A DNA stretch of 15,157 nucleotides from Verrucomicrobiales bacterium (GTDB taxonomy: Bacteria > Verrucomicrobiota > Verrucomicrobiia > Verrucomicrobiales > Akkermansiaceae), in NCBI GenBank assembly GCA_003527555.1, contig DPWT01000267.1, positions 1 to 15,157 on the forward strand, in the 5' to 3' direction. Below are positions 1 to 7,194 of the stretch, in pieces. How positions within the stretch are numbered: position 1 is the stretch's first letter; every line of letters starts with the position of its first letter. The position numbers and the translations under genes are program-made. The notes beneath the pieces were generated by a model, which was not told the origin of the DNA, ran no database searches, and was given only the letters and a program-made list of their open reading frames with translations.

Positions 1-32
1 GTCAGAAAGACTGCTCGAGCTAATCATCTCCA

Positions 33-2414
33 TCACGGCTTTTCGCGCAGAGCCTGCATCGTGTAGTTCCAGCGTTTTCTGAAGTTGCGATTCTCATTGG
101 CAAGTTTGCCGGCAGCTAACTTTGCCTTGTCCTTCATACCTGTTAACCAGGCGAAACAAATTGCCTGCTCAGTACGACGCTGACCAACAGGAGTCGATAG
201 CGTCTGACTAAATGCTCTCTGATGAATAGACAATACACTACTGGGCGAAATTCTCGCCCATGGGACAAAGGTTTCGCCTGCAGCACCCTGAAGTGTTAGC
301 CCTCCAGACTTGGAATTGGCGATACGCTGGTATTTTTCCCCATCGTTACCCACCAAATCAATCTTCACACCTACATTAGGAATAACTTCCTCAAGAGTCT
401 TCAAAAACGTGTCAGCTGAATCAGATAAATAAATCAAAGAATCACGTTCATCTTTGTCATGTTTTTTATTGATAACCATATCACGCAAAAGTTCAGACGC
501 CTCCGTATACTTTGCCTGAGTAACCAGTGCCCTGAACTTCAGCTTGGCATCATCGTAATCAGGAGCCTTCCTCTCAACGATGCTCTCTTGGGACGCAATA
601 TGCTTTAAATGCTTAATATGACGGTGTAATCTAAGTTGCCATGTTCGCACGTGCGAGCGAGATCGACCGAGAGTTTGAATAGAATTCAATAAATTATTAA
701 GTTCACTTATTCTAAGACGTGAGCTTTCAATATCCTCAGGCAACTGGATAGCTCTATGGGGTATGAGCCGCTCATAATCAACGAGGTAACGCCCGGCAAT
801 TTGGCGGTAAACAAGCAGTGGGCTCCCCCGTGGTAATCGGTATTTTTTTACCATCCGAAATACTGGAACGGCTTGATCCATAACGCCCATTTCCCAGTTT
901 TTTAATGCCACTGCCATTAGGTAAACTACACCCATGCTACCCTTGGTTCCGCCCACCTCACTGATCACACCCTGAGACAACAACTTCCCACTAAGCTTAA
1001 AGACATCTTCACTAGCCGGGACACCCTTATTATTCATATGCTGAATTACCTCTTTTGTAATGTTCGTTGCGTCGGCGGGTTTACCCTCTAGCCACGCCGC
1101 AATCACCGCCTCGATTCCAGCCCATGAGGCATTAGGCTCACGAACTACAGGATCATTCATCATCTTCAAAAAAATCTTTCGCGCGTTATCATACTCATGG
1201 CGCCCGAGACAGTCATGCGATCTACTAATCATCATTGCTATCTTCTGTGCGTCCTCTGGATCATATGCCCCCACAGGATCTTTCTCATCTAATACAGCAT
1301 CACTCACGTAACCAGTAGACATAGCACCATCGCCTATATTATTGATATAAATCACAATAGCAACAGCGGCAAAAAGAAGTCCAACAGCACCAAAAAAAAC
1401 CAGCTTTAGCACACCGGATCTCTCTTTAACACGTCGCTGTGCACGATCACGACTGTGAATAGGCTCAGAAACACCCTGCCGCTGAGTTGCCTCCCGAGCC
1501 AACTGCAGTGCCTCATCCATTTTCTTGTATGTCTCAAATCGATCATTCGGTTCCAAGGCCATTGCCTTGTCGACTAAATAACAAGTCTCTGCTTTCAACC
1601 AAGGAGCAACCTCTGCAAGGGGAAGCACACTATCCTTGGCACTTCTAACAGCCTTGGTCGTTTTCACCTCACTGGAGATGGGTGGACGACCAGATAGTGT
1701 ATGATACAAAGTAGCCCCAAGAGCATAAATATCACTTCGAAAATCTTCCTCGCGCCCGTCGAGAGCCTCTGGCGGAACGTAATAAGGCGTCGCCCAAATT
1801 TCATCAGCCTTGACCGTGCCGCCCTGGGTAACCAACGCGAGACCGAAGTCGACAATTTTAACATTACCAGAGACATCAAAAAGAATATTGCCGGGTTTGA
1901 CATCCCGGTGAATCAACCCTGCAATTTTTGCCGCTCTCAGGCCATCGATAATCTCAGCTGCCATAGGTAAAACATCATTTTCGCTGAGCGCATCCTTACG
2001 TGCTATCTTTTGCTCCAAGCTCTCACCTGTAACCATTTCCATAGCAATGTAATAATGCCCCCATGCATTGCCCACGGTAAATACACGCACGATATGTGGA
2101 TGACTAATTGCGGCAGTGATAAGCGCCTCTTGTTCAAACCGCTCCACCCTAACAGGGTCACCCGAGTAGTCTTCATTCAATAACTTAATCGCAACATCTC
2201 GTTTTAGCGTGACGTCGCGCGCGCTAAAAACTTTACTCATACCACCTACCGCGTGCCGGCCGGTCAACACATAATGACCTAGCTCGCACTTAACACGCGT
2301 ATGTTCACCACAATCTGGACAGGCTACATTTGTATATGGACTAATCGGTGTGATGTCCATCTGGCAGCCACATGAGTTACAATGAGCCACGTGTAGATCA
2401 GATGCGCTGTTCAT
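33..2414 (-). CDS. Transmembrane Ser/Thr protein kinase with N-terminal zinc ribbon
   Basis: Predicted 793-residue Hanks-type Ser/Thr kinase. The N-terminus has two CXXC pairs (C12/C15, C32/C35) resembling a zinc ribbon. The kinase domain (about 48-310) shows a glycine-rich loop near 52-60, VAIK with ATP-binding K77, HRDVKPGN (169-176, catalytic D171) and DFG (189-191), with PPE in place of APE. A hydrophobic stretch at about 336-357 is the only clear membrane span, so the last 430 or so residues are probably outside the cytoplasm. That part looks helical, partly TPR-like, and I do not recognise its family. All catalytic motifs are present, so it should be active. It is divergent from the PilT-type pair at 2554-4676 across 139 bp, which suggests but does not prove a functional link. 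No Shine-Dalgarno sequence is visible. The ATG at 2412-2414 is chosen because it just precedes the zinc ribbon. Confidence 0.93.
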   Translation of the reverse strand: MNSASDLHVAHCNSCGCQMDITPISPYTNVACPDCGEHTRVKCELGHYVLTGRHAVGGMSKVFSARDVTLKRDVAIKLLNEDYSGDPVRVERFEQEALITAAISHPHIVRVFTVGNAWGHYYIAMEMVTGESLEQKIARKDALSENDVLPMAAEIIDGLRAAKIAGLIHRDVKPGNILFDVSGNVKIVDFGLALVTQGGTVKADEIWATPYYVPPEALDGREEDFRSDIYALGATLYHTLSGRPPISSEVKTTKAVRSAKDSVLPLAEVAPWLKAETCYLVDKAMALEPNDRFETYKKMDEALQLAREATQRQGVSEPIHSRDRAQRRVKERSGVLKLVFFGAVGLLFAAVAIVIYINNIGDGAMSTGYVSDAVLDEKDPVGAYDPEDAQKIAMMISRSHDCLGRHEYDNARKIFLKMMNDPVVREPNASWAGIEAVIAAWLEGKPADATNITKEVIQHMNNKGVPASEDVFKLSGKLLSQGVISEVGGTKGSMGVVYLMAVALKNWEMGVMDQAVPVFRMVKKYRLPRGSPLLVYRQIAGRYLVDYERLIPHRAIQLPEDIESSRLRISELNNLLNSIQTLGRSRSHVRTWQLRLHRHIKHLKHIASQESIVERKAPDYDDAKLKFRALVTQAKYTEASELLRDMVINKKHDKDERDSLIYLSDSADTFLKTLEEVIPNVGVKIDLVGNDGEKYQRIANSKSGGLTLQGAAGETFVPWARISPSSVLSIHQRAFSQTLSTPVGQRRTEQAICFAWLTGMKDKAKLAAGKLANENRNFRKRWNYTMQALREKP

Positions 2415-2553
2415 TATTGATGTGTATCTTAATTTTCTATAAAAAAATGGGAATCCTAAACAGTTAATGTCTTGATATAAATTATTTATAGCCCTTTTAG
2501 TGGTTATAGCTTGCTCATTAAATACGCCTCCGCTTTATTAAACTAATCAACTA
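2415..2553. promoter_or_regulatory. Divergent intergenic region with AT-only palindrome
   Basis: This AT-rich 139-bp gap separates the divergent kinase and PilT-type genes, so promoters for both should lie here. It contains a perfect 15-nt AT palindrome, TATAAAT-T-ATTTATA (2476-2490), which offers a TATAAA-like hexamer on either strand. A weak sigma70-like pair for the plus strand is TTGCTC (2511-2516) and TTTATT (2534-2539) with a 17-bp spacer. No Shine-Dalgarno sequence precedes the ATG at 2554. The promoter assignment is a guess; the palindrome is read directly. Confidence 0.35.
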
Positions 2554-3606
2554 ATGCAAGATATAATTGACCAGTTAGCAGCCGAAGCATTTGCTAGTGG
2601 AGCCACAGACCTTTTCCTCTGTGAGGGTGAGATTCCACGTGTCCGCATCAATGGCGATATTCAAGCCCTAGGCAATCATACATTAGAAAGAGAATCGCTA
2701 GCAAATTTTTGGCAAACTTGTAACACAGATCCAATCAACGATCTGGAAAAAGATACCAGCTACGTTATCCCCGGAGGACACCGACTACGCGTAAACCTCT
2801 ACAAATCGCTCGGTAACCTATGCTCCGTGCTTCGCCCAATCAATGACGAGGTTCCATGCATGAAATCACTTGGATTGCCCACCGATCTGATACAGAACTG
2901 GATGCGCCAAAACTCGGGTATCATCATTGTTTCCGGACCAACTGGATCTGGAAAATCTACTACAATTGCCTCAGCCCTACAGTGGGTGAATGAGTCACTA
3001 GCACGCCACATTGTAACGATTGAAGACCCCATCGAATATCTCTTTTCCAATCAGCTGAGCTACTTTTCCCAACGTGAGCTCAACTCTGATACCACATCAT
3101 TTGCATCCGCACTTCGTGCCTCGCTAAGACAAAGCCCAGATATTATTTTGCTGGGTGAAATCCGAGACATAGATACAGCAAAAACTGCACTGCAAGCTGC
3201 AGAAACTGGACACCTTGTGGTAACTACCCTCCACAGTTCAGGCGTCACAGATACACTGGATCGAATCATTCATCTCTTCGGTGAAAATAGCCGCGCAGCC
3301 TTGTTAAAACTTCTCTCTCAGCATCTCGTAGGCATCATCAGCCAACAATTGGTGCCATGTAAACAAGGCGGACAAATGATCGCACTTGAACATCTGCAAA
3401 ACGAAGCCGCCACCCGAACGTGGATTCGTGACAATGACCTGACCAAAATTTCTGATCATATCAACCGCGAGGATAACTCAGCCAACTGCTCATTTGTCCG
3501 TTATCTGGTCGCGGCCGTTGAGCAAGGATACCTTGATCAAGATATAGGGAGACAAACAGCACCGAATGCTCAGGATTTCGACCGGCTTTTACGAGGAATC
3601 AAATAA
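2554..3606 (+). CDS. PilT-like type IV pilus ATPase, diverged paralogue
   Basis: 350-residue secretion ATPase of the PilT/PilU family, the hexameric cytoplasmic motors that retract type IV pili; length is normal for PilT. Motifs in order: the N-terminal segment ATDLFLCEGEIP (about 17-28), matching the SDLHLS region of PilT; Walker A GPTGSGKST (128-136); Asp box TIEDPIEY (155-162); Walker B DIILLGE (196-202, catalytic E202); and His box TGHLVVTTLH (218-227). All ATPase motifs are intact. The C-terminal retraction motif, canonically AIRNLIRE, is degenerate here (TRTWIRDN), and the segment after the His box is less like PilT than in the gene downstream. It may therefore be a PilU-like accessory motor or a specialised paralogue. 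The next gene starts 8 bp after the stop, so the two are surely co-transcribed. Confidence 0.92.
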   Translation: MQDIIDQLAAEAFASGATDLFLCEGEIPRVRINGDIQALGNHTLERESLANFWQTCNTDPINDLEKDTSYVIPGGHRLRVNLYKSLGNLCSVLRPINDEVPCMKSLGLPTDLIQNWMRQNSGIIIVSGPTGSGKSTTIASALQWVNESLARHIVTIEDPIEYLFSNQLSYFSQRELNSDTTSFASALRASLRQSPDIILLGEIRDIDTAKTALQAAETGHLVVTTLHSSGVTDTLDRIIHLFGENSRAALLKLLSQHLVGIISQQLVPCKQGGQMIALEHLQNEAATRTWIRDNDLTKISDHINREDNSANCSFVRYLVAAVEQGYLDQDIGRQTAPNAQDFDRLLRGIK

Positions 3607-3614
3607 ACAAAATT

Positions 3615-4676
3615 ATGGATGAACTGAAAAGTGTCACTGAATACCTGCGTGCTACTGTGGAAATGGGAGGTTCCGACCTGCACCTCTCCAGCGGTGCTCC
3701 TCCGGCAGCGCGAATCGATGGCATTATTAAACCACTTGAAGACTTTTGTCTTAGCGATGAAGCCACCAAACAACTCATCCATGATACACTCACCGAATCC
3801 CAGCGTGCCGAACTAGAGGACGAATGGGAACTTGATTTTGCTATAGAAATCAATGACGTGGGAAGATTCAGGGGGAATGCCCACTTCATACACGGCCACA
3901 TTGAGGCATCATTTCGCCACATCCCTTCGGATATACCAGATATCACATCTCTTGGGCACTACCCTGTGATTGAACAGATATGCCAGAAACGCCATGGACT
4001 TATTTTACTTACAGGGGTCACAGGCTCAGGCAAATCCACTACCCTTGCCTCTCTGGTCAAACGTATCTCAGAGACCCGATCAGGAGTCATCATCACTGTG
4101 GAAGATCCTATCGAGTTCGTCTATCCACATCTCTCATGCCTCGTTAAACAACGCGAAATCGGCACTGATACCAAATCATTTCCCCGTGCTCTTCGGCAAG
4201 CACTAAGACAAGACCCAGATGTCATCGTAGTGTCTGAACTACGTGACCTAGAAACGATCCGGATCGCTCTAACAGCGGCTGAGACAGGACACCTCGTGAT
4301 CGCAACACTGCATACCGTTGACGCTCCTCAAAGTATTGATCGGCTCGTGGATGTATTCCCTCCTGATCAACAGCAACAGATTATCGCCCAGCTGGCCAAT
4401 GTCTTGCAGTCCGTTGTATCCCAGCGGCTTCTGGCGCGCCCTGATGGACCGGGTCGTGTAATGGCTTCCGAGGTCATGCTTATGAACCACGGTATTCGTA
4501 ATTGTATTCGCGAAAGAAAAATTGAACAGTTAGTCGGCCTGATGGAAATTGGACAAGGTGAGGGAATGCATACAATTGACGAATCACTTACCCATCTTTT
4601 ACAAACGAAACAGATTACTCTGCAAGAGGTACTTCATAACTGCCGCGATAATAAACGATTTGAATCACCCACCTAG
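3615..4676 (+). CDS. pilT: PilT-type pilus retraction ATPase
   Basis: 353-residue PilT family ATPase, the motor that depolymerises type IV pili for twitching and DNA uptake. The N-terminus carries GSDLHLSSG, the PilT hallmark. Walker A is GVTGSGKST (134-142), followed by VEDPIEF (Asp box), Walker B DVIVVSE (202-208, catalytic E208) and His box TGHLVIATLH (224-233). Near the C-terminus GIRNCIRE (293-300) closely matches the AIRNLIRE motif needed for retraction in known PilT proteins, so this copy is the better candidate for the true PilT. One oddity is Ser207 where most family members have Gly before the catalytic Glu. It follows its paralogue after 8 bp and precedes a small membrane protein by 11 bp, forming a compact three-gene unit. 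Confidence 0.93.
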   Translation: MDELKSVTEYLRATVEMGGSDLHLSSGAPPAARIDGIIKPLEDFCLSDEATKQLIHDTLTESQRAELEDEWELDFAIEINDVGRFRGNAHFIHGHIEASFRHIPSDIPDITSLGHYPVIEQICQKRHGLILLTGVTGSGKSTTLASLVKRISETRSGVIITVEDPIEFVYPHLSCLVKQREIGTDTKSFPRALRQALRQDPDVIVVSELRDLETIRIALTAAETGHLVIATLHTVDAPQSIDRLVDVFPPDQQQQIIAQLANVLQSVVSQRLLARPDGPGRVMASEVMLMNHGIRNCIRERKIEQLVGLMEIGQGEGMHTIDESLTHLLQTKQITLQEVLHNCRDNKRFESPT

Positions 4677-4687
4677 AATCCAAAACC

Positions 4688-5407
4688 ATGGCCAATACTC
4701 AACTACCCATCAGTGAATACATTAAACAAGGTATTTTTATTCTAATCATTATTTCTGTTGCTCTGTTCGGTATCAAGGGCTGCCGCAAGTATCAAAAAAA
4801 ACGTGCCGTCATTATTCAGCTGACCTCGCAAACAAGTGAATCATCATCTTACGAGCAGTTCTACACCACAGATGCACAGACTACTCTGCTGAAGACGATG
4901 TATCAGATGCATCTGGCCACCGAGCTCGGAATGACACCAGAGGAGACACTGAAAGAAGTCATGGAGGAATCCGAAGCTCTCCTAGCCACAGATAACGATA
5001 AAGAACTCCCTGTTCGCAAGGCAATCATCAGAGATACGCTTCTGAGTAACTTCGACAACTGCAAGAAGCTCGGGATATTTTCCGATCAAAGCAATCTATT
5101 CACACTGGAAAAAGGCGAAATACCCATGATCAAAATCGGCCCCTCTGCTAATGAAGATATCGTTATTTCGACAATCATTCCCGCGTCCGTGCTGGATGGA
5201 GTCGACAAGCTGATCCCAAATCTAGTTATCAGCCCACCAACAGAAAACGCCAACAAAGTAGCGAATATGATCCTCAACGAGTTTGAAATCGCTCGCGCAA
5301 AACAATTCGCCAAGGCACTCGAAGATGCAGACTTAATCGAACAAGAAGCCTACAAAAAAATCTTCGACTACTACGAAAGTAAAACCAAGACATCGATTGA
5401 CCCGTAA
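4688..5407 (+). CDS. Single-span membrane protein of unknown function in the pilT operon
   Basis: 239 residues, not recognised. A short N-terminal cytoplasmic stretch is followed by a hydrophobic segment (about 14-29) and a basic stretch (KGCRKYQKKR), which suggests an N-terminal anchor. The Cys at 32 is not in a proper lipobox (IKGC), so a lipoprotein is unlikely. The rest is mostly charged and helical in appearance, with an acidic stretch at about 90-105 (EETLKEVMEESE) and a central hydrophobic, beta-rich part around 150-185. It starts 11 bp after the pilT stop, so it is very likely co-transcribed with both ATPases and may assist or tether them; that is inference from position only. It ends 22 bp before the convergent PDZ gene, and no hairpin terminator is visible between them. 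Confidence 0.85.
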   Translation: MANTQLPISEYIKQGIFILIIISVALFGIKGCRKYQKKRAVIIQLTSQTSESSSYEQFYTTDAQTTLLKTMYQMHLATELGMTPEETLKEVMEESEALLATDNDKELPVRKAIIRDTLLSNFDNCKKLGIFSDQSNLFTLEKGEIPMIKIGPSANEDIVISTIIPASVLDGVDKLIPNLVISPPTENANKVANMILNEFEIARAKQFAKALEDADLIEQEAYKKIFDYYESKTKTSIDP

Positions 5408-5429
5408 TATCTACAGCAAATAGCGTCGT

Positions 5430-6188
5430 TTACTTGGCCATAGACTTCAGCCAGGTCTTGAAGAATCGATCCTGCTCATCTTGCGGATTGACCTCTTGCC
5501 CGCCGAACATCCGGACATCCGCTGATGCTGGTCGCTTCATCAGAGTCACTTTGACGTCCATTTCCTTTACACCCCGCAATATATGCAGGGTAACCGTTTC
5601 ATCGGGTTGCTTCGACCTAATGTAATTGCCAAAACGGGTGACGGCACCAAAATCTGTTTGTTGAAAACCAAACCGAGCATTTGCTGGTGGTATTTTTGTC
5701 TTACCGAACTCAAGCGTATCCACACCCAAAATCGTGTCGTTTATTTTCAGTCCCGCCTTTTCCCCAGGGGTGTCGACCAATACAAAGGTGATTTGAATCC
5801 CCGCCAACTTTTCTTTTTTCTCTTGGCCTTTGTCCGCCGGATCATCAACGGCGATCTCTTGCATCCGGATACCAATGAAGCCCTTACCCTTGCCGAACTT
5901 TCTCTGGATCGCCGTTTCCTTCATTAGCTCGTAACAGCGCGACCTCACCTCAGGCTGTCTGCTCGCATTCCATAGCTTGTGAAGCTCCTCGGGCGATGAC
6001 TCGAGGTTTTTTTTCGCCCACACCTCTAGTTCTGCGTATGCCTTACTACGGACATCAAACTCATCCGAGTTCATCTTGTCCAGCAGTGCATCCAACGGCT
6101 CGGCAATAAGCGGAGAACATAGCGCCCCAACAAATACCAACAACGCCCAACGGCGGACATGCCAATTTCCAGTCATCATATGGTGCAT
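5430..6188 (-). CDS. Exported PDZ-domain protein
   Basis: 252 residues. The N-terminus has an arginine pair and a hydrophobic core (about 14-28) ending PLIA|EP, a plausible signal peptide cleaved near A29, so the mature protein is probably periplasmic. Residues 32-95 form a helical stretch with HEAT-like spacing (VRSKAYAELEVWAKK, then VRSRCYELMKE). A PDZ domain follows from about 103 to 218, with GFIGI as the carboxylate-binding loop and TPGEKAGLKINDTILGVD as the typical PDZ core. No protease catalytic domain is present, so it probably binds protein C-termini or acts as an adaptor. An AGAAGAG-like stretch 4 nt before the first ATG supports this start, though Met4 and Met5 are possible. It lies 59 bp downstream of nadC on the same strand, so read-through is possible without any evident functional link. 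Confidence 0.85.
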   Translation of the reverse strand: MHHMMTGNWHVRRWALLVFVGALCSPLIAEPLDALLDKMNSDEFDVRSKAYAELEVWAKKNLESSPEELHKLWNASRQPEVRSRCYELMKETAIQRKFGKGKGFIGIRMQEIAVDDPADKGQEKKEKLAGIQITFVLVDTPGEKAGLKINDTILGVDTLEFGKTKIPPANARFGFQQTDFGAVTRFGNYIRSKQPDETVTLHILRGVKEMDVKVTLMKRPASADVRMFGGQEVNPQDEQDRFFKTWLKSMAK

Positions 6189-6207
6189 ATTACTCTTCTT
6201 TTCGGGT

Positions 6208-6220
6208 GATGCAATGCATC
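6208..6220. promoter_or_regulatory. Perfect 13-nt palindrome between nadC and the PDZ gene
   Basis: GATGCA-A-TGCATC is a perfect inverted repeat with a single central base, 20 bp before the PDZ gene start. With no room for a loop it fits a site for a dimeric DNA-binding protein better than a terminator. No regulator is known from the sequence. Confidence 0.3.
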
Positions 6221-6247
6221 TTCATTGGAAAAGCGCATCCATTTCAG

Positions 6248-7096
6248 CTACTTGTCTACAAACTCAAGGGAAAGGTCGAGTGCCACCGCCGAGTGAGTCA
6301 ACGCCCCCACGGAAATATAATCGACACCCGTTTTGGCAATATCTGCGATGGTATCCAGGTTCACACCACCACTCGCCTCCAGCGCAGGACCAGCCTCACC
6401 GCGCATCTTAACCGCATCGGACATCGTATCATTATCCATATTATCTAACAATATATAGTCTACGCCCTCCAAGGTGAGAAATTTCCCGAGCTGATCCAAT
6501 GTCTCAGTTTCCAGTTCCACCTCCACGCCGTAGCGGTCATGCTTCAACTGATGAATCGCCAACTGAAGCTCATCCAATCCATCCTGTGCCGCGAGGTGGT
6601 TGTCTTTGACCATCGCGCGATCATACAGCCCCATACGATGGTTCGATCCACCACCTGCTAGCACGGCAGCCTTTTCCAGCGCTCTCCACCCCGGAGTCGT
6701 CTTACGGGTGTCCAGAACCTTGGCTTTGGTTCCTTCGACTAGTGCAACATATCGCGATGTGTTGGTTGCTATACCCGAGAGCCTTTGGAGAAAATTCAAA
6801 GCAGTTCGCTCGCCCGTCAGTATCGAGCGAGATGCGCCAACAATCTCCAGCACCTTGTCACCATAGCTTACTAGGTCACCGTCACATTTTAACACTTTAA
6901 GATCCATCTTGGCATCTACTCGGCGAAATACTTCCACCGCAACATCCATTCCTGCCAACACTCCATCTGCCTTAGCATGAATGTATGCAGATGACTGTTG
7001 ACCCTTTGGCACAAAATAAAGCGAGGTTATATCGCCATCACCAATATCCTCTCGAAGCGCGAGATCGATCAACTCTGCGGTCATATCATCTTCCAT
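6248..7096 (-). CDS. nadC: Nicotinate-nucleotide pyrophosphorylase (quinolinate phosphoribosyltransferase)
   Basis: 282 residues, normal length for NadC. It converts quinolinate and PRPP to nicotinate mononucleotide, CO2 and pyrophosphate in de novo NAD synthesis, in the cytoplasm as a dimer or hexamer. Family motifs are clear: REDIGDGDIT (15-24), GERTALNFLQRLSGIAT (95-111, with R97), DTRKTTPGWR (129-138, with R131 and K132), GGGSNHRMGLYD (148-159, with H153 and R154), VKDNH (163-167), then VELET, LLDNM and EASGGV, and the C-terminal GVDYISVGALTHS. All quinolinate- and phosphate-binding residues I can identify are kept. Met5 (7084) is an alternative start. nadA and nadB are not in the window. 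It is divergent from the ABC-F gene. Confidence 0.97.
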   Translation of the reverse strand: MEDDMTAELIDLALREDIGDGDITSLYFVPKGQQSSAYIHAKADGVLAGMDVAVEVFRRVDAKMDLKVLKCDGDLVSYGDKVLEIVGASRSILTGERTALNFLQRLSGIATNTSRYVALVEGTKAKVLDTRKTTPGWRALEKAAVLAGGGSNHRMGLYDRAMVKDNHLAAQDGLDELQLAIHQLKHDRYGVEVELETETLDQLGKFLTLEGVDYILLDNMDNDTMSDAVKMRGEAGPALEASGGVNLDTIADIAKTGVDYISVGALTHSAVALDLSLEFVDK

Positions 7097-7194
7097 AAGC
7101 TAATGATTTATCAGCAGGCTCGAATTGACAACACCCAAGCTCATTGAAATTTCCATTGTTAATCATCGAATTTCTGGCAGAACCCGTCCGCGAA
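7097..7194. promoter_or_regulatory. Divergent nadC / ABC-F promoter region
   Basis: A perfect TTGACA hexamer lies at 7125-7130 on the plus strand, but the best -10-like hexamers downstream (TGAAAT at 7145-7150, GTTAAT at 7158-7163) have poor spacing (14 and 27 bp). A promoter for the ABC-F gene is therefore only tentative. If it is real, the TTG at 7144 would lie within it, which favours the ATG at 7195 as the ABC-F start. Confidence 0.3.

Noticed and set aside
4778..4783. Lipoprotein lipobox in the membrane protein at 4688-5407
   Set aside because: The residues before Cys32 are I-K-G; a Lys at -2 does not fit the signal peptidase II consensus.
5408..5429. Bidirectional terminator between the convergent genes
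   Set aside because: Only 22 bp separate them and no inverted repeat with a T-run can be seen.
7144..7194. TTG start giving a 17-residue N-terminal extension of the ABC-F protein
   Set aside because: ABC-F homologues begin right at the motif encoded from 7195, and the extension overlaps a possible promoter with TTGACA at 7125.
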